From assembly GCA_900555015.1 (NCBI GenBank), contig USJL01000002.1:62001-126000 (forward strand): DNA of 64,000 bases. The letters run 5' to 3'. Positions 1 through 9,802 of this stretch are shown here, one piece after another. The position numbers and the translations under genes are program-made. The notes under the pieces are model-generated. The model did no database searches. It was not told the DNA's origin and was given only the letters and a program-made list of their open reading frames with translations. The DNA is from an uncultured Oscillospiraceae bacterium. Its GTDB lineage: Bacteria > Bacillota > Clostridia > Oscillospirales > Acutalibacteraceae. Within the stretch, counting starts at the first letter, position 1, and each line of letters opens with the position of its first letter.

Positions 1-519
1 TTCGCAAACAATGCCAAAGCAGTCGTTATCTTTTTCAACAATGTCAATCATTGTGGTTTTTGTAACAAATGTTATGTTTTCTTTTTCTTTTGCTATTGAA
101 AGCAAAGTGGCTGTAATTTCCTTACCCGTTTCGTCTTTATGGTGCAAAATCCTGTTTCTTCTGTGGGCACCTTCACGGGTGTAATCAAAATCACCGTCTG
201 TATCAGTGTCAAATTTAACACCTAAGTCAACAAGTGTTCCGATAACGTCCGGTGATGATTCAATCATAACCCTAACGCTTTCAGGGTTGTTTTCGTAATG
301 ACCTGCTTTCATCGTGTCTTCAAAATAGCAGTCAAAATCATTTATGTCTTTTAAAACACAAACACCGCCTTGGGCAAGGTAAGAATCACACTCGTCCAGG
401 TCTTCTTTTGTAATAACAAGCACATCTTTTTCTTTCGGCAGGCAAAGTGCGGCAAATACGCCTGCAACACCGCTGCCTACAATAACAACATCTGTTTTAA
501 TACAATTTTTATTTTCCAT
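1..519 (-). CDS. nadB: L-aspartate oxidase, N-terminal part (runs off the window)
   Basis: NadB oxidises L-aspartate to iminoaspartate, the first step of quinolinate/NAD synthesis, using FAD. The 173 codons in the window begin MENKNCIKTDVVIVGSG, with an FAD-binding glycine motif (VGSGVAG) at about residues 11-17. A stretch resembling the NadB active-site region (EGAHRRNRILHHKDETG) follows near residue 120. The ATG is at 517-519, and the gene continues past the left edge. nadA/nadC would be expected there, which cannot be seen. A fumarate reductase-type flavoprotein is the alternative, but the GAHRRNRILH block favours NadB. Confidence 0.85.
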   Translation of the reverse strand, partial: MENKNCIKTDVVIVGSGVAGVFAALCLPKEKDVLVITKEDLDECDSYLAQGGVCVLKDINDFDCYFEDTMKAGHYENNPESVRVMIESSPDVIGTLVDLGVKFDTDTDGDFDYTREGAHRRNRILHHKDETGKEITATLLSIAKEKENITFVTKTTMIDIVEKDNDCFGIVCE

Positions 520-704
520 AATATTCAGCCGATTTTCATCCTGTATTTTTATTTGAAACCGCCTGCTTGCAAAAAGCTTTATTCGGCGTGTTCCTTTTTG
601 TTTTTAGTATTTGGATATACTTATTTTAATATATAATTATTTTTACTCTCTGTCAAGGAATTTTAAATTTATTGTTTGGATATTTAGATAATATTTTATT
701 TTTG

Positions 705-733
705 TTGACTTATTATGTTAACATTGATATTAT
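705..733 (+). promoter_or_regulatory. Sigma-A type promoter for the HAD/symporter genes
   Basis: TTGACT at 705-710 and TATTAT at 728-733 are separated by exactly 17 bases, a near-consensus vegetative promoter. It lies about 95 bases upstream of the HAD gene at 827 in the AT-rich gap after nadB. Confidence 0.65.
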
Positions 734-826
734 AAAATTAGGTTAAATTTTACTATTTTAATTAATTTTGACATTAAGTTTATATGTTTTTGTTTTTACG
801 GTATTAAAGTATAACGGGTTTTTGAA

Positions 827-1399
827 ATGAATGTAAATGTTTATGATTTTGACAATACGATTTATGACGGCGAAACATTGGTGGATTTTATTTTGTATTA
901 TGTTCGCCGAGACCCTAAAATTTGGAAATATATTCCAAAGCTTATTGTTATTGCAATAAAAGACGGGTTGCACCTTTTTACTGTTGAGGAGGCAATTAAT
1001 GCATATGCCTCTTTTTTGGAAGGTTATTATGTAAATTTGGGTGATGTCAGCACAAATGTGGTTGATTTTTGGAATAAAAATCAAAAGAAAATAAAGCCTT
1101 GGTATAAGCAGGTGCAAAAGGAAAGCGATATAATTGTTTCCGGGTCAACCGATTTTATATTGGATGAAATAATGCACCGTATGGGTATTAAAAATTATGT
1201 AGGTTCAAGCATAGATAAGAAAACGGGCAAGTTTAAACGCCTTTGTTTTCTTGAAAATAAGGTTAAAATTTTTAACGAGCTTTATCCAAACGCTCATATT
1301 GAAAATTTTTATACCGATTCTATGAATGATAAAGCTATGATGGATATTGCCGATAACGTTTACTTTGTTAAGAAAAACAAAATAACAAAAATCAAATAG
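827..1399 (+). CDS. HAD-superfamily (subfamily IB-like) phosphatase
   Basis: A 190-residue protein with the classic HAD motifs. Motif I is DFDNTIYDGE near residue 8 (nucleophile Asp and acid/base Asp), motif II is SGSTDF near residue 105, and motif IV is YTDSMNDKAMMD near residue 163. It resembles the phosphoserine phosphatase-like IB group, which often acts on lipid or sugar phosphates; the substrate cannot be read from the sequence. The ribosome site before the ATG is weak. It ends 30 bases before the symporter gene, so co-transcription from the promoter at 705 is likely. Confidence 0.8.
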   Translation: MNVNVYDFDNTIYDGETLVDFILYYVRRDPKIWKYIPKLIVIAIKDGLHLFTVEEAINAYASFLEGYYVNLGDVSTNVVDFWNKNQKKIKPWYKQVQKESDIIVSGSTDFILDEIMHRMGIKNYVGSSIDKKTGKFKRLCFLENKVKIFNELYPNAHIENFYTDSMNDKAMMDIADNVYFVKKNKITKIK

Positions 1400-1429
1400 C
1401 CGAAAGGTATTAAGGAAAGAGGATTTTAA

Positions 1430-2944
1430 ATGGGGAAAGTCAAAAATTTTTTAGACAGTAAAATCGTTAAAACAGATGTTGGCGAGGAAACGTATTTAAC
1501 TTGGCGTGAAACATTGTCTTATGCTTTGGGCAGAGGCGCTCAAGGTATGAATACTTCAATGACAAGTTCAAAGTATGTAAATTACTTTTTAACAAACGTT
1601 TTGTTTAAAAAGTTAAAAAATCCTATGGGTACGGCCTCAACAATCAGGCTGTTTTGCGGTATTTTTGATGCCATAAACGACCCTATTATGGGCATTATTG
1701 TTGACAGAACAAGAACAAAGGACGGTCAAATGCGCCCCTATATTAAATGGGCTCCGATTTTTGTTTCAATAGTAATGATTTTGTTCTTCGTGGGCAGTGC
1801 AGACGCCTCGCCTGTGTTTAACATTATATATACAACGTTACTGTTTGTAGGTCTTGACGTTACATATACCGCTTTTGATATTCCAATGGGTGCTTTGGCG
1901 TTTTCCATTACGCCAAACGGAATAGAAAGAACAAAACTTTTCGGCGTAAGTTCAATTATCCGTTCTGTTGCGGGTGCTCTTCCTCAGGTGTTTGTTGCAG
2001 GCGCCGCTTGGCTTCCTTACTTTAAAAATCATACTCCTCAGGCTTATTTAACATCGGCAATAATTTCAGCCATCGGCATTTTCTTTTTAACACGTTTAAC
2101 TTATAAAAACACACGTGAACGTGCTTATCACAGTTCCGACACTCCGTCTGTTAAAGAGTGCTTTGCTCTTTTATTTAAAAACAGACCGCTTCTTATGCTT
2201 TTCCTTTGCAACATCTTTTTTGTGTTGTGCAAGGTTGCAGAGCAGGTGTCGTTCTATTTCGTAGCCGATTTAATGTTTAATTTAAAATATAATGCAGTAA
2301 TAGATGTTGTTAAATTCCCCGGATTTTTACTTGCAGGTATTTTTGTTCCTAAAATTGTTGAAAAATTAGGAAAAAAAGCAGATTCAAGGCGCTTTTATCA
2401 AATTTGCTGCATCAGTGCCATTGCCCTTCATATTATGTTTGCAGTGTTCTGTTTTAAAGGTTTGCTTCAAAAGCCGGAGGGAACATCAGTAACACTTTTA
2501 ACAGGTGTTGTTGTAAGCGTGTTTACATGTTTAACAACTGTTCCTCTTGAATTTAAAAATCTTATTCAAAAAGAAATGGAAGCAGAAACGGTTGACTATA
2601 TTGAATGGAAAACAGGTACTCGTGTTGAAGGTATAATGCTTTCTATTATGAGTTTTACCGGCAAAATCGAAAATACGTTTTCTTCTTCTTTGGGCCTTGC
2701 TCTTCTTGGTATTGTAGGTTATCAAAACCATGTGGAAGGCTCTGTTGTTCAATCGGCGGCAACTAATAACACATTATTCTTTTTAACTACACTTTTACCT
2801 GCCATAGGCTATTTGTTAATGCTTATTCCAATGCATTTTTATAACATAACTGGCGACGGTCATCGTCAAATGATGAAAGAGATTAAAGAACGCAAGGAAA
2901 AGATACAGGAAGAAACACAGCAGGAAACTGTTGTAAATGAATAA
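1430..2944 (+). CDS. GPH-family (MFS) sugar:cation symporter
   Basis: A 504-residue, about 12-helix membrane protein of the glycoside-pentoside-hexuronide symporter family. Family traits are the N-terminal RETLSYALGRGAQGM block, the loop DAINDPIMGIIVDRTRTK after helix 2, and a late conserved VDYIEWKTGTRVEG segment. It should import a glycoside or hexuronide with Na+ or H+. A good Shine-Dalgarno (GAAAGAGG) precedes the ATG. The C-terminus is a charged Lys/Glu tail. No hydrolase lies next to it, so the substrate is unknown; a second GPH member is at 53135. Confidence 0.85.
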   Translation: MGKVKNFLDSKIVKTDVGEETYLTWRETLSYALGRGAQGMNTSMTSSKYVNYFLTNVLFKKLKNPMGTASTIRLFCGIFDAINDPIMGIIVDRTRTKDGQMRPYIKWAPIFVSIVMILFFVGSADASPVFNIIYTTLLFVGLDVTYTAFDIPMGALAFSITPNGIERTKLFGVSSIIRSVAGALPQVFVAGAAWLPYFKNHTPQAYLTSAIISAIGIFFLTRLTYKNTRERAYHSSDTPSVKECFALLFKNRPLLMLFLCNIFFVLCKVAEQVSFYFVADLMFNLKYNAVIDVVKFPGFLLAGIFVPKIVEKLGKKADSRRFYQICCISAIALHIMFAVFCFKGLLQKPEGTSVTLLTGVVVSVFTCLTTVPLEFKNLIQKEMEAETVDYIEWKTGTRVEGIMLSIMSFTGKIENTFSSSLGLALLGIVGYQNHVEGSVVQSAATNNTLFFLTTLLPAIGYLLMLIPMHFYNITGDGHRQMMKEIKERKEKIQEETQQETVVNE

Positions 2945-3037
2945 AGAATTTTTTGCGGCACGGCGGGGCATTTTGTACCGCTCTGCCGTTTTTGTTTTAT
3001 AACATTTTTTATTTTAATGAAAGATAGGTTTGCATTT

Positions 3038-4408
3038 ATGAAATTAACTTTTATTGCCGACACTCATTATTATTCAAAAAAATTAGGCTGTTCCGGCAAA
3101 GCTTATGAACTTCGCTCCGGTTCAGACCAAAAATGTTTGGCAGAAACAGGCGATATAATTGATAGTGCATTTGCCTGCATTGCCGAAAGCGACACAGACG
3201 CGGTGTTTATTTTGGGCGATGTTTCAAACGACGGCGAAATGATTTCTCACACGGAATTTCGAGAAAAACTTTATGAATTAAAAAAATTTAAGCCGGTATA
3301 TCTTATTACAGCTACTCATGATTGGTGCTGTGATGAAAACCCACGTCGCTTTGAAGGTGAAAATGTTTTTAATGATGTTGAGGTTATGAAAAGCAGTGAT
3401 TTGCCGAAGTTTTATAAAGAATTCGGACCTGATGATTCGATAGATAGTTTTATTACTAAAATCGGCACTGTGTGTTATACCGTTCAACTTGAAAATAATG
3501 TTCGTGTTTTGGCGCTTAATGATGATAAAAACGATAACGACCATGCAGGCTATACAGAGGAATGTTGGCAGTGGATTGAAAATCAAATTGCAAATGCAAA
3601 GCGTGATAATCAGCTTCTTATAGGTATTCAGCATCATTTGCTTATACCTCATATTTCACCGCTTATTACAGGCGGTTCAACCTGTGTTGAAAATCGTGAA
3701 TATGTGGCGTCTCGCTTGGCAGACGCAGGGCTGAAATATATTTTTGTGGGTCATAGCCATATTCAGGCCACAGATGAATTTGTAAGTCAGAAGGGTAATA
3801 AAATTACAGAAGTTAATGTTGGCTCTCTTTGCGGATACCCTGCGCCTATTGCCAATGTAATTGTTAACGATGATAAAACCGTTACGTATAATATTGAGCA
3901 TTTAAAAGAGTTTAAATTTAACGGAAAAACTGTTGACGCACAGACTTTTTTGGCAAAACATGCCACAGATGTAATTTTTCGTGTTTTGGAATGTAAAAGC
4001 AGGCAGGAATTTGAAGAAAGGCTTACGGCTCTTCAGTTAAACGGAGAAAAACTGGGCAAACTGTGGTTTGCGGCTAAGCCGATTTTAAATAAAGTTAATA
4101 CTGCTTTAACCAAGGACGTTTACAGGTGGCTTAGATTATTGGGCATGGCAAAGAATATTTCAAAAAACGATGTTGAAAAATATGCTTATAAGCCGATAAA
4201 AGAGTTTATAGGCGAAATTTGGCTTTCGGCGCTTGACGGTTCACTGAATTCTTACAGCAAGGATGACAGCTATTATAAAATTGTTATGGCTGTTGTAAGT
4301 ATTCCGTCAAAATTAATGAAAAATAACAGTGATATGCAAGAACTTATTTCTGCTGCCGATTATATTTTAACAGGCGGAAATATAAATAATCAAAGTGCAA
4401 CAATATAA
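3038..4408 (+). CDS. Calcineurin-like metallophosphoesterase
   Basis: About 456 residues with the ordered metal-binding motifs of the family: IADTHYYSK (DxH), FILGDVSNDGEM (GD...ND), TATHDW in the GNHD position, GIQHHLL, and VGHSHIQ. These ligand a two-metal centre that hydrolyses phosphoesters. The C-terminal 150 residues are a helical extension found in larger Firmicute members. The ATG at 3038 is preferred over 3017 because a purine-rich site (GATAGG) precedes it and the product begins MKLTFIADTHYYS, which puts the first metal motif at the N-terminus. The substrate is unknown. Confidence 0.8.
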   Translation: MKLTFIADTHYYSKKLGCSGKAYELRSGSDQKCLAETGDIIDSAFACIAESDTDAVFILGDVSNDGEMISHTEFREKLYELKKFKPVYLITATHDWCCDENPRRFEGENVFNDVEVMKSSDLPKFYKEFGPDDSIDSFITKIGTVCYTVQLENNVRVLALNDDKNDNDHAGYTEECWQWIENQIANAKRDNQLLIGIQHHLLIPHISPLITGGSTCVENREYVASRLADAGLKYIFVGHSHIQATDEFVSQKGNKITEVNVGSLCGYPAPIANVIVNDDKTVTYNIEHLKEFKFNGKTVDAQTFLAKHATDVIFRVLECKSRQEFEERLTALQLNGEKLGKLWFAAKPILNKVNTALTKDVYRWLRLLGMAKNISKNDVEKYAYKPIKEFIGEIWLSALDGSLNSYSKDDSYYKIVMAVVSIPSKLMKNNSDMQELISAADYILTGGNINNQSATI

Positions 4409-4433
4409 TAATTTACAAATTTTTAATAATCGC

Positions 4434-4462
4434 TTGATTTATTTAATAATTACTGCTACAAT
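4434..4462 (+). promoter_or_regulatory. Promoter of the Ktr operon
   Basis: TTGATT (4434-4439), a 17-base spacer and TACAAT (4457-4462) lie about 65 bases upstream of ktrB. I see no recognisable c-di-AMP riboswitch in the short leader. Confidence 0.6.
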
Positions 4463-4526
4463 CGTCTTGTTTTTATATTAAAGTATTTTAAAATAAATTA
4501 TTTATTTTACAGAAAGTGCGTTTTGT

Positions 4527-5885
4527 ATGAAATTTAATGGAAAAATAAAGCGAAAAAAACATCTTTCTGCTTCGCAGTCAATAATTTTAGGATTCGCTTT
4601 ATTAATTTTGGCAGGCACTTTTATTCTTATGTTGCCTGTTTCTTCGGCATCTCACAGCTTTACACCGTTTTATGATGCACTGTTTACTGCTACATCGGCG
4701 GCTTGTGTTACAGGACTTGTTGTGCACGATACTGCAACTTATTGGTCTGTTTTCGGTCAGGCGGTTATTCTTGTTTTAATTCAAATCGGTGGTATGGGTG
4801 TTATAACGTTTGCGGTGTTTTTAATGCGGATTTCAGGCAAAAAAATCGGCATTTTGCAACGTGCCACCATGCAAGAGGCAATCACCGCCCCTCAAATAGG
4901 CGGAATGGTTGAACTTACGGGATTTATTATTAAAACTTCACTTGTTATTGAAACTGCCGGTGCGGCGCTGTTAATGCCTGTTTTTATAAAAAATTTCGGC
5001 GTGGGAAAAGGCATTTGGTATTCTGTTTTTCATTCCGTTTCGGCATTTTGTAATGCCGGGTTTGATTTAATGGGCATAAGGCAGCAGTTTTCTTCGCTTA
5101 CTTCGTTTTGCAACAATTATTATGTAAGCGCAGTTATTGCATTGCTTATAATAATCGGCGGAATCGGATTTTTAACTTGGGATGATATTCGTAAAAATGG
5201 CTTGCATGTTAAAAGATATAAAATGCAAAGCAAAGTTGTTTTTGCCGTTACGGCTGTTTTGCTTGTTTTGCCTTTTATTTATTTTTTGTTTGTGGAATTT
5301 TCAAAAGGCACATTTGCCGATATGAGCGTTTTAGAAAAAATTAACGCCGCAGCATTTCAGGCTGTAACTCCCAGAACTGCCGGGTTTAATTCGGTTGATT
5401 TAAATATGTTTACGGAATCAGGCAAGTTTTTAATGATAATTTTAATGCTTATCGGCGGCAGTTCAGGTTCTACGGCAGGCGGTATGAAGGTAACAACCGT
5501 TGGCGTTTTGTATGCGGCAACCGCTTCTGTTTTTAAAAAGAAAACAAATTTGCAGCTTTTTAAAAGAAGAATAGGCAATGAAACCGTAAAAGTTGCTTTG
5601 TCTATACTTGTTATGTATATTTCGTTGTTTACATTTGGCGGCGTATTTATCAGCTTGGTTGAAAATTTGCCGCTTGTTACATGTTTGTTTGAGTCTGCGT
5701 CCGCCGTGGGAACTGTTGGGCTTACGTTGGGAATAACAACGTCGCTGTCAAAAATATCCGGCGCAATTTTAATTTGCCTTATGTTTTTGGGCAGGGTCGG
5801 CGGATTAACGCTTATATATGCGGCATTGCTTAAGAAAAATACAAGCGACGCCGTGTATCCCGTTGAAAAAATTATGATAGGATAG
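4527..5885 (+). CDS. ktrB: Potassium uptake channel subunit, TrkH/KtrB family
   Basis: A 452-residue integral membrane protein with the fourfold M1-P-M2 architecture of TrkH/KtrB/HKT channels. Filter-like pore-loop glycines occur in SAACVTGLVV, SAFCNAGFD, RTAGFNSVD and SAVGTVGLT, one per repeat. It would conduct K+ (in some members Na+-coupled) under control of the cytosolic KtrA ring. The short basic N-terminus (KRKKHLSASQS) is typical of KtrB. Its stop overlaps the start region of ktrA, so the two form an operon. Confidence 0.9.
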   Translation: MKFNGKIKRKKHLSASQSIILGFALLILAGTFILMLPVSSASHSFTPFYDALFTATSAACVTGLVVHDTATYWSVFGQAVILVLIQIGGMGVITFAVFLMRISGKKIGILQRATMQEAITAPQIGGMVELTGFIIKTSLVIETAGAALLMPVFIKNFGVGKGIWYSVFHSVSAFCNAGFDLMGIRQQFSSLTSFCNNYYVSAVIALLIIIGGIGFLTWDDIRKNGLHVKRYKMQSKVVFAVTAVLLVLPFIYFLFVEFSKGTFADMSVLEKINAAAFQAVTPRTAGFNSVDLNMFTESGKFLMIILMLIGGSSGSTAGGMKVTTVGVLYAATASVFKKKTNLQLFKRRIGNETVKVALSILVMYISLFTFGGVFISLVENLPLVTCLFESASAVGTVGLTLGITTSLSKISGAILICLMFLGRVGGLTLIYAALLKKNTSDAVYPVEKIMIG

Positions 5886-5893
5886 TGAGTAAA

Positions 5894-6541
5894 ATGAAAA
5901 CTGTTTTATTAATAGGTTTGGGCAGATTCGGAAGGCACGTTGCCAAAAAATTAAATGAATTAAATCATCAGGTTATGGCTGTGGATATTAATGAATCAAG
6001 GGTAAACAAAGTTTTGCCGTATGTAACAGCCGCACAAATCGGCAACAGCACAAACGAGGATTTTTTAAAGACCTTGGGTGTTAACGATTATGATGTTTGC
6101 ATTGTTGCAATAGGTGATAATTTTCAGGATTCTTTGGAAACAACATCATTGTTAAAAGAAATGGGTGCAAAATATGTTGTTTCACGTGCCGCAAGGGATG
6201 TGCATGCAAAGTTTCTTTTAAGAAACGGTGCAGATGAAATTGTTTATCCCGAAAAGCAGCTTGCGGCGTGGACGGCAATTAAGTGCACAAGCAATCAAGT
6301 TTTTGATTATTTTGAACTTGACGATGATTATGCCATTATGGAAGTTTCTGTTCCGAAACAATGGATTGGCAGGTCGGTGGGTGAAATTGATATAAGAAAA
6401 AAATACGGCATAAATATTGTTGCCGTTAAAAAACCAGATGGGCTGGAGCTTACCGTGTTGCCGGAAACGGTTCTTAACGAAAATGATATGTTGCTTGTTA
6501 TAGGCACAAGCAAAAGTGTTCAAAAGTGTTTTCTTATATAA
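5894..6541 (+). CDS. ktrA: Potassium uptake regulatory subunit, RCK/TrkA_N
   Basis: About 215 residues: an N-terminal Rossmann fold with GLGRFGRHVAKKL, which binds ATP/ADP or NAD(H) and gates KtrB, then a C-terminal TrkA_C domain (about residues 135-215). The ATG at 5894 gives MKTVLLIGLGRFG, the usual KtrA start. An in-frame GTG at 5885 overlapping the ktrB stop is the alternative. Intact, unlike the TrkA paralogue that follows. Confidence 0.88.
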   Translation: MKTVLLIGLGRFGRHVAKKLNELNHQVMAVDINESRVNKVLPYVTAAQIGNSTNEDFLKTLGVNDYDVCIVAIGDNFQDSLETTSLLKEMGAKYVVSRAARDVHAKFLLRNGADEIVYPEKQLAAWTAIKCTSNQVFDYFELDDDYAIMEVSVPKQWIGRSVGEIDIRKKYGINIVAVKKPDGLELTVLPETVLNENDMLLVIGTSKSVQKCFLI

Positions 6542-6584
6542 TATTATTGTTTTATTTTTGGTGAAATGAGGCTTTGATTTAACT

Positions 6585-7943
6585 ATGAATATTGTTATTT
6601 CCGGCTGCGGAAAAATCGGCAGAACTATTCTTGAAGATTTGGTTTCAGAGGGACATGATGTTATTGCCATTGATACAGATCCTGAAATTATTTAAGAAGT
6701 AAATAATGTTTATGACATTATGGCGGTGTGCGGCAACGGTGCCGACTATGCCACTCTTGAAGAGGCAGAAATTGACAAGGCGGAACTTTTTATAAGTTGT
6801 ACGGGTTCGGATGAACTTAATATGTTAAGCTGCCTTTTTGCACGCAAAATGGGTGCAAATCACACAGTTGCAAGAATAAGAAATCCCGAATACAACGATA
6901 ACAGTTTGGGCTTTATGCGCCACGAACTTCATCTTTCAATGGCAATAAATCCCGAGCAACTTACTGCACAAGAGCTTTTCGGAATGTTAAATTTGCCTTC
7001 TGCTACAAAAATAGAGCGTTTTTCCGCTCGAAATTTTGCAATGATAGAACAGCGTATAAAGTCTGGTTCTGCTCTTGACGGAATTACGTTAAGCGAAATC
7101 CGTGCTCTTTATAAATCAAATGTGCTTATATGTGCGGTGCAAAGAAATAACGAAACTTTTGTTCCCGACGGAAATGTAACTCTTCGTGCAGGCGATAAAA
7201 TCAGCATTGCCGCAAATTTCAGCGAAATTCAAAAATTAATGCGTTCCGTTGGCTCTTATCACAAAAAAGCAAGAAATATTATGATTTTAGGCGGCAGTAA
7301 AACAACGTTTTATCTTGCTAAAATGCTTTTGGCGGCAGGAAATGCCGTTAAAATTATTGAAAAAGACCTTAATAAATGCCAGCGTCTTTGCGAAATGTTA
7401 CCAAAGGCTGTTATTATTCACGGCGACGGTTCAGACCAAGAACTTTTGCAGGAGGAAGGCATCGATTCCCTTGACGCTTTTATTGCATTAACGGGTATGG
7501 ATGAGGAAAATATTCTTATTTCCATGGTTGCTTCTATGCATAAAGTTCCTCAGGTTATAGCAAAGGTTAACAGTGATGAACTTGGCATTATGGCTGAAAA
7601 ACTTGGTCTTGATTATCTTGTTTCACCTAAAGCGTCCGCTTCAAACGTAGTTGTTCGTTATGCCCGTGCTCTTAAAAATTCGGCAGGCAGTAATATGGAA
7701 ACTCTTTACAGAGTTATGGACGGCACTGCAGAGGCTCTTGAATTTAATGTTACCGAAGAATCAAAGGTTACAAACAGACCGCTTAAAGAAATTTCATTTA
7801 AATCCAATGTGTTAATTGCGGCAATATTCAGAAAAGGTAAAACAATTATTCCTACCGGTGATGATTATATTTTAACCGGCGACAGAGTTATTGTTCTTGC
7901 TACAAAAAGTCATTTAAATAATTTAACGGATATTCTTAAATAG
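6585..7943 (+). pseudogene. trkA: Second TrkA-type K+ uptake regulator, interrupted by one in-frame TAA
   Basis: From ATG 6585 the frame reads 36 codons of a TrkA_N Rossmann start (MNIVISGCGKIGRTILED), meets TAA at 6693-6695, then resumes in the same frame as EVNNVYDIMAVCGNG, standard TrkA sequence. The 407-codon remainder (from ATG 6720) keeps two RCK halves; the second Rossmann motif is ILGGSKTTFYLAKML. One substitution (for example CAA or GAA to TAA) explains the stop. Full length would be about 452 residues, the normal size for a tandem TrkA. Internal initiation at 6720 would lack the first nucleotide-binding strand, so full function is unlikely. The TrkH downstream is also broken. Confidence 0.85.
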
Positions 7944-7957
7944 GCGAGGCTTTAATT

Positions 7958-9399
7958 ATGAACAAAAAAATGGTTTTCCATATAGTGGGCAGAATCATTC
8001 AGGTTGAAGCGTTGTTGCTTGTTTTACCTTTGCTTGTTTCTGTTTATTATGGCGAAAAATGTTATCTTTCTTTTATAATTTCTATTGCAATAGCAGCCGT
8101 TACAGGCACTCTTTTAACTTTGGGTTCAAGAGTTAAAAGTAAAATAATTTATGCAAAAGAAGGCTTTGTAACTGTTTCTCTGGCGTGGGTTGTAATGTCG
8201 GCAATAGGTGCGCTTCCTTTTGTTATAAGCGGTGAAATTCCGTCGTATGTTGACGCTTTTTTGAAACTGTTTCCGGTTTTACCACAACGGGTGCTTCAAT
8301 TCTTACCGATGTAGAGGCATTGATTAAGGGAATTTTGTTTTGGCGCAGTTTTACTCATTGGATAGGCGGTATGGGCGTTCTTGTTTTTGTTATGGCAATT
8401 ATTCCGTCAATTACAGACCGCTCTATTCATATTATCCGTGCGGAAATGCCCGGACCTATTGTTGGCAAAATTGTTCCTAAAGTAAAAAACACGGCAATTA
8501 TTCTTTACATTATTTATATTGCTTTAACCTTGGCTGAAATTCTGCTTTTAATTGCAGGTAAAATGCCTGTTTATGAAAGCGTGGTTCATGCATTCGGTAC
8601 GGCAGGTACCGGCGGCTTTGGCATAAAGGCAGACAGTATAGGCGGCTACAGCCCTTATTTGCAGTGGGTTATTACCGTGTTTATGTTCCTTTTCGGAATT
8701 AATTTTAATTTGTATTATCTTATAATTTTAGGCAAAATCAAATCGGTTTTAAAAAGTGAGGAATTATGGGCTTATATCGGAATTGCCACTGCTTCTGCGG
8801 CAATTATTGCGGTTAATATTCATTCAATGTATTAAAGTATTTCAGAAACTGTAAGGCATTCCGCTTTTCAGGTTTCATCAATAATAACAACAAAAGGTTT
8901 TGCTACAACGGATTTTGACAAATGGCCCACACTTTCAAAAACAATTTTATTGCTTCTTATGATTGTCGGTGCCTGTGCCGGTTCAACCGGCGGCGGCTTA
9001 AAAGTTTCACGAGTTGTTCTTCTTTTTAAAACAATAAAAAAAGAACTTCGCCACATGCTTCATCCACGCTCGGTTAATGTTGTTAAGTTTGAAGAAAAAA
9101 CGGTAAGTAAAAGCGTAATAACAAATGTTTCCGTTTATTTTGCCGTTTATGTTTTTCTTATTATTTTAACTTTCTTTTTAATTTCTTTTGATAATTTTGG
9201 AATTGAAACAAATTTAACGGCGGCTGTTTCTTGTTTTAACAATATCGGCCCCGGTTTGGCAGAGGTTGGTCCTACTGCAAGCTACGCAGGTTATAATTGG
9301 TTTTCAAAACTTGTGCTTTCGGCTGCAATGTTATTTGGCAGACTTGAAATTTTCCCAATGCTGTTTTTGTTTTCAAAACCAAGCTGGTCTAAAAATTAA
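7958..9399 (+). pseudogene. trkH: Second TrkH/KtrB channel subunit, broken by a frameshift and a TAA
   Basis: Three collinear pieces make one TrkH. Residues 1 to about 100 are MNKKMVFHIVGRIIQ to YVDAF. One T is missing in the run at 8257-8262; restoring it gives VDAFFETVSGFTTTGAS, a family pore-loop sequence, continuing into ILFWRSFTHWIGGMG. A TAA at 8833-8835 (probably from CAA) then splits the last third, which resumes SISETVRHSAFQVSSI and keeps CAGSTGGGLKVSR. Two lesions here plus one in the preceding trkA indicate decay, unless the homopolymer deletion is a sequencing error. The terminator at 9418 closes the unit. Confidence 0.88.
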
Positions 9400-9417
9400 A
9401 TTATTTGAATAAAATTA

Positions 9418-9463
9418 AAGCCGTCGGTTATGTTAAAAACATTATCCGGTGGCTTTTTTTGAA
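9418..9463 (+). terminator. Rho-independent terminator after the trkAH remnant
   Basis: AAAGCCGTCGG pairs with CCGGTGGCTTT around an AT-rich loop and is followed by a T run. Confidence 0.75.
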
Positions 9464-9802
9464 AGTAATATTATTGTTTGCGTTTCAAATAATATTATTG
9501 CAAGGGATTTTATTTAAAACGAATGTTTGAAACAATTTGTTTTTGTTTTGTAATTTTTTAAAATTACGCTGATTAAAAAATTTTTTTAAAATTTCTAAAA
9601 ATCCTTTATTTTGCCCGTTTTTCGTCATTATTACCATATATCTTGTTGTTTTTTGGCGAAAATATATATTACAAAACTGTATCGAATTATTAAAATGACT
9701 TTATTTTTTTATAATTGTTTGTTATAATATGCAGGATAATTTGAATAGATGTTATTTTTGATTTTTAGTTATACTTAATTTATATATTAAGAGGTAAATA
9801 TT
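9464..9802 (+). promoter_or_regulatory. AT-rich intergenic region upstream of murA
   Basis: About 340 bases without a gene. A TATAAT-like -10 (in GTTATAATATGC, about 9720-9731) lies 70 bases before murA and AAGAGGTA before the TTG start is the ribosome site. I see nothing else definable. Confidence 0.4.

Noticed and set aside
370-636. 88-codon + strand frame at the left edge
   Set aside because: Antisense to nadB and beyond its start; no ribosome site or family signal.
4463-4526. c-di-AMP riboswitch ahead of ktrB
   Set aside because: The leader is only about 60 AT-rich bases with no recognisable ydaO-type core.
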